Assembly: GCA_023391815.1 (NCBI GenBank)
Contig: JAEWAF010000011.1
Location: 44,826 to 108,825 of the forward strand
Direction: 5' to 3'
From: Pseudomonadota bacterium
GTDB taxonomy: Bacteria; Pseudomonadota; Gammaproteobacteria; Steroidobacterales; Steroidobacteraceae
Length of the DNA stretch: 64,000 nucleotides
A program made the position numbers and the translations under genes. Under the pieces are notes generated by a model. The model was not told the origin of the DNA, ran no database searches, and saw only the letters and a list, made by a program, of their open reading frames with translations. Below are positions 49,250 through 57,414 of this stretch, piece by piece. Each line of letters starts with the position of its first letter. Position 1 is the first letter of the stretch.

Positions 49250-49756
49250 ATGCGTACGCGTCGATCGATTCTCGGCACCGGTCTGTTCGCGCTCTTCTCC
49301 ACCGTGCTCGCGCATGCGGACACGCCCGCGCCTGCCGTGCATGGGCCATGGTTGGGAGTTTGGAAGCTCAACGTGGAGAAGAGCCAGTTTCGCACCAACA
49401 AGCCGCCGGCCGGCACCGTTCGCCTCTACACGATGCGCGCCGCGAGCGACGACAAGTTCGACGTGCACATCGTTTCCACTTCACCCGAAGGCGTGCAGAC
49501 CATGAACATGGAAACGCGAGGTGCCCGATTCGATGGCAAGCCCTACCGCGAAATCGGCAATCCGTTCGCGGACGCCAACACGTTTCGCCTGATCAATTCG
49601 CGCTCTTACGAGTTCGTGGAAACCAAGAACGGTAAAGAGGTGATCACGATCAGCGTCGAAATCTCGGAGGACGGACGCACGCGCACTTCACGGCAGAAGA
49701 GCATCGGCGCCGACGGCCAGCCTTCGGTCAACGTCGCCGTCTGGGATCGGCAATGA
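49250..49756 (+). CDS. Small secreted VWDR-type beta-sheet protein
   Basis: A 168-residue exported protein (signal peptide ends LAHA|D) consisting of one domain: PWLGVWKLNVEKSQF, FDGKPYREIGNP, NGKEVITISVEISEDGRTRTS, AVWDRQ. It aligns by eye with the C-terminal domain of the cupin protein at 19958-20947. ATG at 49250 has GGGAGG 4 nt upstream. Function unknown; the pattern suggests a lipocalin-like binding fold. Confidence 0.75.
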   Translation: MRTRRSILGTGLFALFSTVLAHADTPAPAVHGPWLGVWKLNVEKSQFRTNKPPAGTVRLYTMRAASDDKFDVHIVSTSPEGVQTMNMETRGARFDGKPYREIGNPFADANTFRLINSRSYEFVETKNGKEVITISVEISEDGRTRTSRQKSIGADGQPSVNVAVWDRQ

Positions 49757-49850
49757 CGCCCTGACATTGCCAGTCACATCGGTTCAAGACTCGTCCGCCA
49801 CGGCAGTGCTATATCGCCGGCCGTCACAGCATCGATCGAACGGACGATTC

Positions 49851-50252
49851 ATGGCTCCCGACACCAAGAAGAAATCAGTGGCGAAGAACTCCAAGGCGCC
49901 GGACAGCGTCGAAGCGTACTTAGCCTCCGTACCCACGGAGGCATTGCCGGCGTTGAAGGCGCTGCGCGCGGCGATCAAGGCGGCTGCGCCCGATGCCGAA
50001 GAAATCATTTCGTACGGCGTTCCCACGTATCGCCAGCGGACTGCGGTCGTTTCGTTCTCCGCCACCGCCAAACATTGCGCGTTCTATGTGATGAGCCCGA
50101 AGCCGATCGCCCGTCGCAAGAACGAGCTCGAAGAGTACGACCTCGCACCGACGGCGATCCGCTTCTCCTTCGAACAGCGTCTGCCGAAGACGCTCGTCAC
50201 AGCCATCGTGCGCGAACGTCTCGAAGAGAACGCAATGAAGGCAAGACGCTAG
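49851..50252 (+). CDS. DUF1801/YdhG-like protein
   Basis: A 133-residue cytosolic protein with the DUF1801 core (VEAYLASVPTEALPALKALRAAIKAAAPDAEEIISYGVPTY) after a Lys-rich N-terminus. ATG at 49851 gives the usual start; a longer frame from 49767 lacks support. The family (including iron-chaperone-named YdhG) has no firm activity. Confidence 0.82.
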   Translation: MAPDTKKKSVAKNSKAPDSVEAYLASVPTEALPALKALRAAIKAAAPDAEEIISYGVPTYRQRTAVVSFSATAKHCAFYVMSPKPIARRKNELEEYDLAPTAIRFSFEQRLPKTLVTAIVRERLEENAMKARR

Positions 50253-50325
50253 GCGTCGAGGGCTGGTGGTGCGAGTACCAGGACTGCCGGGTGACTATCG
50301 CTCCTCGCTCGATTCGTTACGCTGA

Positions 50326-50346
50326 CCTCGCCCTTTCAAAGCGAGG
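50326..50346 (+). promoter_or_regulatory. Hairpin that includes the hydrolase ribosome binding site
   Basis: CCTCGC (50326-50331) pairs with GCGAGG (50341-50346) across a 9-nt loop; the right arm contains the GAGG of the ribosome binding site for the GTG start at 50355. It could lower translation of that gene. Confidence 0.35.
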
Positions 50347-50354
50347 ACACCGTC

Positions 50355-51380
50355 GTGCATGCCAGTGAGTTCGCCGCCCGGGTGGCGCAATCCGTTTCAC
50401 GTTTGTTTGGCGGCGTGAGAGTCGTTGCCTGCGTCGCCGCCGCGACCGGAATGCTCGTTTCGTTGCCGTGCCGGTCCGCGACCGACACGGTCGATACGCC
50501 AGTCACCGTGGGCATTCCCACCGGCTTCGTATCCACGTCCGCGGATCTGGGCAATGGCGTTCGCATCCATTACGTCATCGGTGGCAGCGGACCTCCGCTG
50601 CTGCTCGTGCATGGTTGGCCAGAGACTTGGTACGAGTGGCGGAAGATGATGCCGCTGCTCGCCAAACATTACACCGTCGTGGCCGCCGACCTGCGCGGCA
50701 TGGGCGATTCGAGCTTGGGTCCCGACGGCTACGACAAGAAAACGCTCGGCAAGGACATGCACGACCTGATGACCGGGCTCGGCTACAACAAAGTCACTCT
50801 GATCGGGCATGACTGGGGTGCGCCGATCGCGTACGCCTACGCAGCCGCTTACCGCAACGAGGTGCAAAAGCTCGTGATGATCGAAGGGGCGCCGATGGGC
50901 TCGTGGCTGCCGAGCACCGACCTGCTCTGGTTCTTCCCGTTCCTGCGCATCCCCAACTACGCGGAACAGCTGCTGATCGGACGCGAACGCGAGTTCCTCC
51001 GCTATTTCTATGAGAACGATGCCTTTCACGCGGTGCCCGGCGCGTTCGACGCGACCTCGATCGAGGTCTACAGCCGCTCATATGCACGCCCCCAACGTAT
51101 GGAGGCCAGCTATGGGCTGTACCGATCGATACCGCAAGACGTGCGGGACACCGACGCCTTTGCGAAACAGCCGCTGACGATTCCGGTGCTGGCGATCGGT
51201 GCCGAGCTTGGCGCGGGCGATTTCATTGCTAGCAGTGCGCGCAAGGTCGCAGCCAATGTGAGCTCGACGGTATTCCGCCAGACCGGGCATTTCATCCCCG
51301 AGGAACGGCCCGACGCGCTCACCGAAGTGATCTTGCGCTTCCTGCGCGATCAGCCGGTCATGCCGGATTGGCGCCCCTGA
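50355..51380 (+). CDS. Exported alpha/beta-hydrolase, epoxide-hydrolase-like
   Basis: A 341-residue hydrolase with oxyanion motif HGWPETW, nucleophile Asp in GHDWGAPIAYAYA, and His in TGHFIPEE; the Asp nucleophile and HGWP motif are typical of epoxide hydrolases and haloalkane dehalogenases. The start is GTG at 50355 with GAGGA 8 nt upstream; a hydrophobic stretch (VVACVAAATGMLVSLPC) acts as signal or anchor. Confidence 0.85.
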   Translation: MHASEFAARVAQSVSRLFGGVRVVACVAAATGMLVSLPCRSATDTVDTPVTVGIPTGFVSTSADLGNGVRIHYVIGGSGPPLLLVHGWPETWYEWRKMMPLLAKHYTVVAADLRGMGDSSLGPDGYDKKTLGKDMHDLMTGLGYNKVTLIGHDWGAPIAYAYAAAYRNEVQKLVMIEGAPMGSWLPSTDLLWFFPFLRIPNYAEQLLIGREREFLRYFYENDAFHAVPGAFDATSIEVYSRSYARPQRMEASYGLYRSIPQDVRDTDAFAKQPLTIPVLAIGAELGAGDFIASSARKVAANVSSTVFRQTGHFIPEERPDALTEVILRFLRDQPVMPDWRP

Positions 51381-51407
51381 CCTCCTTCTCACCCAGGAAA
51401 CATTCGC

Positions 51408-52145
51408 ATGAAAGGTCCCACCAAAGTTCTGATGGTCGCAACGTCCCACGCCGTGATGGGCGATAGCGGCGCACCGACCGGCGCATGGCTGGAAGAGCTG
51501 TCCACGCCCTACTACGCATTCCTCGATGCCGATTGCGAAGTGGAGATCGCCTCGATCAAGGGGGGGCCGATTCCTTTCGATCCCCACTCGCATTCCGCCG
51601 AGAGTAATGTCTCAGCGAGCGCCCGCCGCTTTCTGCGCGATCCGGCCGCGATGCTGAAAGTCGAACAAAGCGTGCCGATCAAACAAGTGAACGCGGCGCA
51701 TATCGACGTGCTGTTGCTCCCGGGCGGTCACGGCACGATGTGGGACTTTCCGAACAACCGCGTGCTGGGCGCATTGGTCACGGCCGTGTGGGAAACCGGC
51801 GGAGTGCTGGCGGCGGTTTGTCATGGACCCGCCGGTTTGGTGAATGCGGTCGATGGACGCGGCATTCACATCGTCAAAGGCCGACGCGTGTCCGCGTTCA
51901 CCGATAGCGAAGAGCGCGCGTCGGGACTGGACGGTGTCGTGCCATTCCTGCTCGAAACCCGACTGCGTTCGCAGGGTGCGCAGTTCGTCGGCGGCCCGGA
52001 CTTTCAACCGTTCGCAGTGCGCGACGGCCGCTTGGTCACTGGCCAGAATCCAGCCAGTGCGCAGCACTTGTCCGAGCTCGTGTTCGAAGCGTTGGTGCAG
52101 CCGGGGAAAGGCGACGGCGCCATGCATCGGGCGGTGCTCCAGTAA
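51408..52145 (+). CDS. DJ-1/PfpI-family protein (class I glutamine-amidotransferase-like)
   Basis: A 245-residue protein with the nucleophile Cys in AAVCHGPAGL, GGHGTMWDF and a conserved acidic start region (GAPTGAWLEELSTPYY) as in Hsp31/YajL-like glyoxalase III and chaperone members. ATG at 51408 follows AGGAAAC. It probably acts on reactive aldehydes or damaged thiols. Its last 110 bp overlap the convergent AraC gene. Confidence 0.87.
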   Translation: MKGPTKVLMVATSHAVMGDSGAPTGAWLEELSTPYYAFLDADCEVEIASIKGGPIPFDPHSHSAESNVSASARRFLRDPAAMLKVEQSVPIKQVNAAHIDVLLLPGGHGTMWDFPNNRVLGALVTAVWETGGVLAAVCHGPAGLVNAVDGRGIHIVKGRRVSAFTDSEERASGLDGVVPFLLETRLRSQGAQFVGGPDFQPFAVRDGRLVTGQNPASAQHLSELVFEALVQPGKGDGAMHRAVLQ

Positions 52146-52827
52146 GCGCGCGCACCGCTCGCGTCATGTGCGGTTGATCGGCGTAGCCAAGCTCGCCAGC
52201 GATGGCGGCCAGACTTTCCTGGCCGCTGACGATGCGGATCCAGGCTTCACGTGCTTTGAATTCAGCGGCGAACGCGCGCGGCGCCACGCCATAGGTGCGA
52301 ACGAAACCTCGCGAGACCGTTTCGCGACTCAGTCGATGCGCGCGAGCCCAGGATGTGAGCTGCGTGCCACCGTTACGCATGTGTTCGGCCAGCAGGTCGG
52401 GCCAATCTCGCGTCGCGGCCGGACGATGAGCCGCGCTCTTCAGGAGCTCCTCGAGCAGACCACTGGCGGCGCGCGGATCATGACGCGCGGTTCGAATGAC
52501 CAAGTCGACGTTTGCCGAACGATAGACACCGCCGACACCCGGTTCGGCGAACCACGCCAGCCGTAACAGATGTAACTCGCGCGCACGCACGGTTCGACTC
52601 TCGTGCCTGTCGAGCACCGGCTGAATCAGAATATCGCCCGGCTCGATGCGCATCCGGCCGGCATAGCTCGCTTGTTCGTAACTGCCCTCGAGCACGATAC
52701 TCACGTAGGCGGACAGATGAGCATGTCGCGGCCTGTTGAACCCCGGCGCGAGGCGCTCGAAGCCGGGATCGATGTGCCGGAAAATACCCGGATGAATCAC
52801 ACGCGCCGCGCGATCACATTCGTTCAA
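52036..52827 (-). CDS. AraC-family transcriptional regulator
   Basis: A regulator of about 263 residues: N-terminal cupin sensor (RPRHAHLSAYVSIVLEGSYE, then PGDILIQP) and C-terminal double helix-turn-helix (LTSWARAHRLSRETVSRGFVRTYG; LAAIAGELGYADQPHMTRAVRALTG). The start is uncertain: TTG at 52827 with GAGG upstream avoids overlap with phoD, whereas ATG at 52881 would overlap the phoD start by 29 nt. Its 3' end overlaps the DJ-1 gene by 110 bp. Confidence 0.8.
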   Translation of the reverse strand: MNECDRAARVIHPGIFRHIDPGFERLAPGFNRPRHAHLSAYVSIVLEGSYEQASYAGRMRIEPGDILIQPVLDRHESRTVRARELHLLRLAWFAEPGVGGVYRSANVDLVIRTARHDPRAASGLLEELLKSAAHRPAATRDWPDLLAEHMRNGGTQLTSWARAHRLSRETVSRGFVRTYGVAPRAFAAEFKAREAWIRIVSGQESLAAIAGELGYADQPHMTRAVRALTGAPPDAWRRRLSPAAPTLRTRARTSAAHWLDSGQ

Positions 52828-52839
52828 TACGCCGGCCTC

Positions 52840-52846
52840 GGAGGAG
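52840..52846 (+). promoter_or_regulatory. Ribosome binding site supporting a TTG start for phoD
   Basis: GGAGGAG lies 6 nt before TTG at 52853; the GTG at 52862 and ATG at 52880 are too distant, and the ATG would remove the twin-arginine motif. Confidence 0.65.
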
Positions 52847-52852
52847 CGTAGC

Positions 52853-54925
52853 TTGCCACTGGTGAACAGACGTGAATTCATGAGCGCAGCCGCCGCGCTG
52901 GGCGCAACCATTGTATGGGCACGAACGGACGCGAAACGATCCAGGCATTCATGGAGCGAGGCCCCTGAGGTCTTTGCCGAAGGCGTCGCCTCCGGCGATC
53001 CGGCACCCGACAGCGTACTGTTGTGGACCCGGGTGTCCAGCGAAACTTCAGCGAAGGTGCCGCTGACCGTCGAAGTGGCGGAAGATCCGTCATTCGGACG
53101 GGTCATCGCGAGCGCTCGCACACAGGCGTTGGCCGAATCCGACTACACCTGCCGCACACTCGTGGCTGGCTTGCAGCCTTCGCGACTGTATTGGTATCGG
53201 TTCATCGACGCGCGTGGCCGGGGCAGTCGGATCGGTCGCACGCGCACGGCCGCCGCCCCCGACGACGCCGCCCGCGTGAATTTCGCCTTCGTCAGCTGCC
53301 AGAACATCTGCGAAGGCGCGCAGAATGCTTATCGGCGAATGATCTTCGAAGACGAGCGAGCCACCCCCGAGCAGCAACTCGCGTTCGTGCTGCACCTGGG
53401 CGACTTCGTTTATGAGATCGTCGAATATCCCGAGGACCGGCCGAGCGGACGACGTTACGACCGCCGGGTGCAGGATCGCGTGCGTTATCCGGTCGGCGAG
53501 AAAGTCGCGGGCTTCCACATCCCGGTCACGGTCGATGACTATCGCGCGCTGTATCGCGCGTACCTGCACGATCCGGATTTACAGGCCGCGCGCGCCCGCT
53601 GGCCCTTCGTGTCGATGTGGGACAACCACGAATTCTCCTGGATGGGCTGGCAATCGATACAACTGTTCAAGGGCGAGAATCGGCCCGCGCAGACCCGCAA
53701 GGTCGCGGCGAATCAGGCGTGGTTCGAATATCAACCGGCACGCGTGACTCGCGCCGGACGCCCGCTGTCGGAACGTTTCGATGCACCGAAGGTCGCCGAT
53801 GTCGCGATCGATAAGTTCGATGCCGCGGGCCTGGGCCAGGAGCCGAACAATCTCGCGGCCATCGACAGCCTCACCGGTTATCGCAGCCTGCGCTGGGGCA
53901 AGCATCTGGATCTGATCATTACGGATCAGCACAGCTATCGCTCCGAGGAGCCGACCACCAGCAAACATGCGGCTGCGCTGTCGAGCGATGACTTTCCGGA
54001 AATGCTGCCGGAAGAAGTCGTGGCAGCGCTCGATGCCGGTCGATCGTTCGCGGGCGGACAGCCTCCCGACTCGCTCGCCTTTGGCGATACGAAAATAGAA
54101 AACTTCCGCAAGGACCAGCCGGCGCAAACCATCTTGGGTGAGACTCAGAAGCGATGGTTCATCGAGCAGCTGCGTTCGTCCAAAGCCACCTGGAAGGTGT
54201 GGGGTAACTCGCTCGGAACGCTCGACTGGCGGGCGGATCCACAAAATCTACCGCCCGGGACAGGTAAGCCCTGGCCTGGCGCTGGTTATGCCTGCTTCGG
54301 CGGCGGTGGAGACTATGCGACCGCGTATCTGGAACGCGCACATCTCTATGACCTCATTCGCGAGCTTGGCATCGACGGCTTCGTGAGCGTTTCCGGCGAT
54401 CGCCACAGCTTTTGGGCGGGACTGGCGGCCAAGGCGCTGCCGCCACTGGCCTTCGAACCGGTCGGCGCGGCGTTCGTGACGGGCTCCATCTCGGCGGTGG
54501 GGTTGGTCGAAGCGTACGAGCACGCCTTCCCGAAGGAACATCCACTGCGCGCACTGTATGTAGCAGACATTGGTGGGAAACCGCGGCCCGCGGTCAATCT
54601 GCTGCTTCGTCATGGCGTTCGATCCTGTCTCGAATATCAGCGCACCGGCGACATCGAACGGGCGCGTCGACTGTCGAACCCCGCCCTCGCTCCTCATCTG
54701 TCGTTCGTCGACATGGGCGGACATGGCTACGCCGTCCTACGCGTGCAGCCCGAAGCCGTCGAATGTGAATTCGTATGCATCCCGCGACCGGTCGAGCGTA
54801 GCGCGACACCCGATGGCGGCCCGCTCCGGTATCGCGTGGTGCATCGTGTGCCCTTGTGGCGCAAAGGCGAGCAACCTCGGCTCGAACAGCGGGTAATCGA
54901 AGGTGATCCCGGACTATCGATCTGA
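52853..54925 (+). CDS. phoD: Alkaline phosphatase D family phosphodiesterase/phosphatase, Tat-exported
   Basis: A 690-residue PhoD-type enzyme. Tat motif NRREFMSAAAALGATIVWA; Ig-like N-domain (GVASGDPAPDSVLLWTRVS); catalytic domain with the metal-binding Cys in FAFVSCQNI, HLGDFVYE, MWDNHEFS and SGDRHSFW. It hydrolyses phosphoesters outside the cytoplasm with Fe/Ca. The likely start is TTG. The end overlaps the XRE regulator start by 23 nt, so read-through into the next genes is possible. Confidence 0.9.
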   Translation: MPLVNRREFMSAAAALGATIVWARTDAKRSRHSWSEAPEVFAEGVASGDPAPDSVLLWTRVSSETSAKVPLTVEVAEDPSFGRVIASARTQALAESDYTCRTLVAGLQPSRLYWYRFIDARGRGSRIGRTRTAAAPDDAARVNFAFVSCQNICEGAQNAYRRMIFEDERATPEQQLAFVLHLGDFVYEIVEYPEDRPSGRRYDRRVQDRVRYPVGEKVAGFHIPVTVDDYRALYRAYLHDPDLQAARARWPFVSMWDNHEFSWMGWQSIQLFKGENRPAQTRKVAANQAWFEYQPARVTRAGRPLSERFDAPKVADVAIDKFDAAGLGQEPNNLAAIDSLTGYRSLRWGKHLDLIITDQHSYRSEEPTTSKHAAALSSDDFPEMLPEEVVAALDAGRSFAGGQPPDSLAFGDTKIENFRKDQPAQTILGETQKRWFIEQLRSSKATWKVWGNSLGTLDWRADPQNLPPGTGKPWPGAGYACFGGGGDYATAYLERAHLYDLIRELGIDGFVSVSGDRHSFWAGLAAKALPPLAFEPVGAAFVTGSISAVGLVEAYEHAFPKEHPLRALYVADIGGKPRPAVNLLLRHGVRSCLEYQRTGDIERARRLSNPALAPHLSFVDMGGHGYAVLRVQPEAVECEFVCIPRPVERSATPDGGPLRYRVVHRVPLWRKGEQPRLEQRVIEGDPGLSI

Positions 54926-55763
54926 GCTGCCGGGCCGACGAGCCGAGCTCAGAACGTTTCTGCGGGCACGTCGATCCGAGCTGAAGCCCGAGACGTTGGG
55001 CTTGCCTCGCGGTGTTCGACGCCTCACGCCGGGTCTGCGTCGTGAGGAAGTGGCGCTGCTCGCGCAGGTCGGCTTGAGTTGGTACACCTGGCTGGAGCAA
55101 GGACGCGATATCAACATTTCGGCCGATGCGCTCACGCGGGTGGCGGCGGCGTTGCAGTTGAGCCCCGCCGATAAGGCTTATTTATTTTGGCTCTCGGGTC
55201 TGCCCCATGCCGATCCGCCGGCGTTCGCGGGAGCCGTGCCCGAAGCCGTGCTCGCTACGCTTCGAACTTACGGCGGACCGGCCGTCGTGCTGGACGCAAT
55301 GTTCGATCTGCTCGCCGCGAACGCGCTGGCGGAGCGGTTGTTCCGCTTCGAGCGCGGCATCGATCCCTTTCCGTTGAATCAACTCTGGCAACTGTTCATG
55401 GCGCCGGAGCGACGCGCTTTATATGTGAATTACGAGAGCGATGCGCGGCGATTCGCGGCGTTGTTTCGCCTGACCAGCGCGCCGCTGATCGGCAATACTC
55501 GCTTGCGATCCATGCTCGACGCCTTGCTGACGCAGAGCCGCCTGTTCAATGAAATCTGGAACCGGCAGGAAACGAGCTCGCTCGCGCCCCAGGTCTGTTC
55601 GATGGAGCATCCGGATTTCGGCCGCATCGACGTGCTGTCGCTACGCCTGCCGCTGCCGGCGACGGAGGGAGGATGTGTGATATTTCTCGCGCCCGCCACG
55701 GAAGCGACGGCAACGACATTCGCGCGGGTTGTCCGTCAACTCGATGGATCGCTCAGCCTGTGA
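54903..55763 (+). CDS. XRE-family regulator with MmyB-like ligand domain
   Basis: A 286-residue regulator starting with GTG at 54903. The helix-turn-helix follows the MmyB-type pattern RRLTPGLRREEVALLAQVGLSWYTWLEQGRDI; the C-terminal part (LDAMFDLLAANALAERLF) matches the PAS-like MmyB ligand domain that binds fatty acids in relatives. It overlaps phoD upstream and touches the sensor-like gene downstream (TGATG). It is the only regulator adjacent to the lanthipeptide genes and may control them. Confidence 0.85.
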   Translation: MIPDYRSELPGRRAELRTFLRARRSELKPETLGLPRGVRRLTPGLRREEVALLAQVGLSWYTWLEQGRDINISADALTRVAAALQLSPADKAYLFWLSGLPHADPPAFAGAVPEAVLATLRTYGGPAVVLDAMFDLLAANALAERLFRFERGIDPFPLNQLWQLFMAPERRALYVNYESDARRFAALFRLTSAPLIGNTRLRSMLDALLTQSRLFNEIWNRQETSSLAPQVCSMEHPDFGRIDVLSLRLPLPATEGGCVIFLAPATEATATTFARVVRQLDGSLSL

Positions 55764-57031
55764 TGCGCGGATGCGTCCTGCTGCTCCTTGTGCTCACATT
55801 CGCGGCGCACGCAGACGGCGTCAGCCTAACCATCGGTCAAGCGGAAGCCGCGCTCGAAGGGCCGTGGCGCTTCCAACCCGGCGACAACCCCCGCTGGGCT
55901 ACGCCAGAGTTCGACGATAGCGAATGGGCGACATTGGATCTGCGGCCCGCCCCCGGTGCTCACGATGCCGATGTCGGGTTGAGCAACTACGTTCGGGGAT
56001 GGTGGGCACAAGGATTCGCCGGGCACGCAGGCTACGCCTGGTATCGCTTGCGAGTCCACATCGATGCCCCACCCGATACTCGCCTCGCGCTGCTCGCGCC
56101 CGCCTATGTCGAGGATGCTTATCAGGTCTTCTGGAACGGCGATCTCATCGGCAGCGCCGGCGATTTTTCCGGAGCCACACCTAGCGCCCGGAGCACCAAG
56201 CCACGAATGTTTGAATTGCCGCGTACGACGGGAGCCGGAGCGGACGCGGTGATCGCCATTCGTGTGTGGATGCAGCCCGGCAGCGATCGCGAAGCCGACG
56301 CCGGCGGCATCCACATCGCGCCGAGGATCGGCGAGTGGAAGGCGGTACATGACCACTATCGACTGCAATGGCTCGAAACGTTTCGCGGTTACGTCGTCGA
56401 CGTTGTCGAGCCCTTCGTTTTCGTTCTACTCGCGGGATTCAGTTGGCTGTCGCGTCGACGCCAGGCGAGCGTGACGTTTGCTTTCTGGCTCGGCACCGCA
56501 CTGTTGCTCACAGCGCTATTGCGCGTGAACCAGGCGGTCTACTTCTGGTTCGACGTCGAAAGCCAAAATACATTCGCGGTCGTGAAGTCCGTGCTGCTCG
56601 AACCGCTCGGGCTGGCGGCCTGGATTCTCGCGTGGCTGCATTGGTTTCGGCTCGCGCGCAGCCGATTTCTGCCTTGGTTACTGTCGGGCGCCATCGTGAT
56701 GACGATGATCGTCGTCCTCGCCGACACTGCGCCCTGGTTACGAACGCTGTTGCGTGTGGTGGCGGCCGTCTCGTTGATAACCATCGCGATCGTCGGCTGC
56801 CGCGAGCCTCGCCCCGATCGTTGGCTGGCCGTGACCTGCCTGATCCTGGTTTCGATCGGCCAGTTCGCCGAAGAATTATGGGCCATCGGCGTGCCGGGCA
56901 TCTGGTTTCCGTTCAGCACCGGTGTTTCCAGAACGCAGTTTGCCTACGCGGCGCTGATCGTTTCTCTCAGCGCGCTGACGTTCAGGTCGGTACTGCGCGC
57001 CGATTCGCAAGACGCGTCATCGGGGCAGTGA
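55763..57031 (+). CDS. Membrane protein with N-terminal jelly-roll sensor domain
   Basis: A 422-residue protein. After a signal peptide ends at HADG, a galactose-binding-like domain resembling the sugar-binding part of GH2 enzymes follows (GPWRFQPGDNPRWATPEFDDSEW, GYAWYRLRVHID), then seven or so transmembrane helices from about residue 215. This layout matches 7TMR-DISM-type sensors but lacks a kinase or cyclase output domain. Coupled to the XRE gene by TGATG, so the pair may form a signal-regulator module; immunity is an alternative. Confidence 0.7.
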   Translation: MRGCVLLLLVLTFAAHADGVSLTIGQAEAALEGPWRFQPGDNPRWATPEFDDSEWATLDLRPAPGAHDADVGLSNYVRGWWAQGFAGHAGYAWYRLRVHIDAPPDTRLALLAPAYVEDAYQVFWNGDLIGSAGDFSGATPSARSTKPRMFELPRTTGAGADAVIAIRVWMQPGSDREADAGGIHIAPRIGEWKAVHDHYRLQWLETFRGYVVDVVEPFVFVLLAGFSWLSRRRQASVTFAFWLGTALLLTALLRVNQAVYFWFDVESQNTFAVVKSVLLEPLGLAAWILAWLHWFRLARSRFLPWLLSGAIVMTMIVVLADTAPWLRTLLRVVAAVSLITIAIVGCREPRPDRWLAVTCLILVSIGQFAEELWAIGVPGIWFPFSTGVSRTQFAYAALIVSLSALTFRSVLRADSQDASSGQ

Positions 57032-57122
57032 GCCAGTTCGAGCCGCGATTCCGCTAATTCCTTGGGGGAGGTCCATTCCGTACACGCGACGGCCGCGCAC
57101 CGTCACGCCCGGGTGAATCCCC

Positions 57123-57138
57123 GATGGCATCCGCCATC
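57123..57138. promoter_or_regulatory. Inverted repeat upstream of the lanthipeptide precursor
   Basis: GATGGC-ATCC-GCCATC is a perfect 6-4-6 inverted repeat 29 nt before the precursor start, in the 136-bp gap that should hold the precursor promoter. It may be an operator or a 5'-UTR hairpin. Confidence 0.45.
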
Positions 57139-57154
57139 TGAGCAATATCATCTC

Positions 57155-57161
57155 AAAGGAG
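57155..57161 (+). promoter_or_regulatory. Strong ribosome binding site of the precursor gene
   Basis: AAAGGAG lies 6 nt before GTG at 57168; the ATG at 57180 would be 18 nt away, so the GTG is taken as start. Confidence 0.75.
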
Positions 57162-57167
57162 AATTTT

Positions 57168-57359
57168 GTGAAAGACGTCATGGCCAAGAAGTTGGTTCTG
57201 AATCGCGAAACCCTGAAGGTCCTGAAGCCGGCGGACGCCCGCCAGGTTCAGGGCGGACAGCCACGCGAGTTCAGCGTGGTCCCGGGCTGCTCGGACGGCG
57301 GTGGCAAGTACTGCACGATGTACTGCCCGGCCTATTCCAGCGTCAGCCGCTGCCCGTAA
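57168..57359 (+). CDS. lanA: Class I lanthipeptide precursor (LanA)
   Basis: A 63-residue peptide starting with GTG. The leader contains KKLVLNRETLKVL, the LxLxxETLxxL box of Bacteroidetes-type class I lanthipeptide precursors, and ends with the double-glycine site VQGG (residues 27-30), the recognition form of C39 peptidases. The predicted 33-residue core has Cys 41, 49, 53 and 62 and Ser/Thr 36, 42, 50, 57, 58 and 60, so up to four (methyl)lanthionine rings are possible, for example Ser36-Cys41, Ser42-Cys49, Thr50-Cys53 and a Ser57/58/60-Cys62 ring. Followed by LanC, LanB and a C39 exporter. Ring pattern and activity are inference. Confidence 0.88.
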   Translation: MKDVMAKKLVLNRETLKVLKPADARQVQGGQPREFSVVPGCSDGGGKYCTMYCPAYSSVSRCP

Positions 57360-57368
57360 TTGTCGATC

Positions 57369-57396
57369 CGCGGGGGGAAGCGTAAGCTTCCCCGCG
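57369..57396 (+). terminator. Hairpin between precursor and LanC (attenuator-like)
   Basis: CGCGGGG...AAGC pairs with GCTTCCCCGCG around a GTAA tetraloop, with two unpaired G in the left arm. It starts 10 nt after the precursor stop; no T-tract follows. Such hairpins in lantibiotic operons keep precursor mRNA abundant while letting limited transcription reach the enzyme genes. Confidence 0.7.
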
Positions 57397-57414
57397 CCTT
57401 GCGACGCATTTCAT

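Noticed and set aside
57062..57385. A 107-codon frame overlapping the lanthipeptide precursor
   Set aside because: It has no leader motif, no GG site and no good ribosome binding site; the precursor frame at 57168 explains the region.
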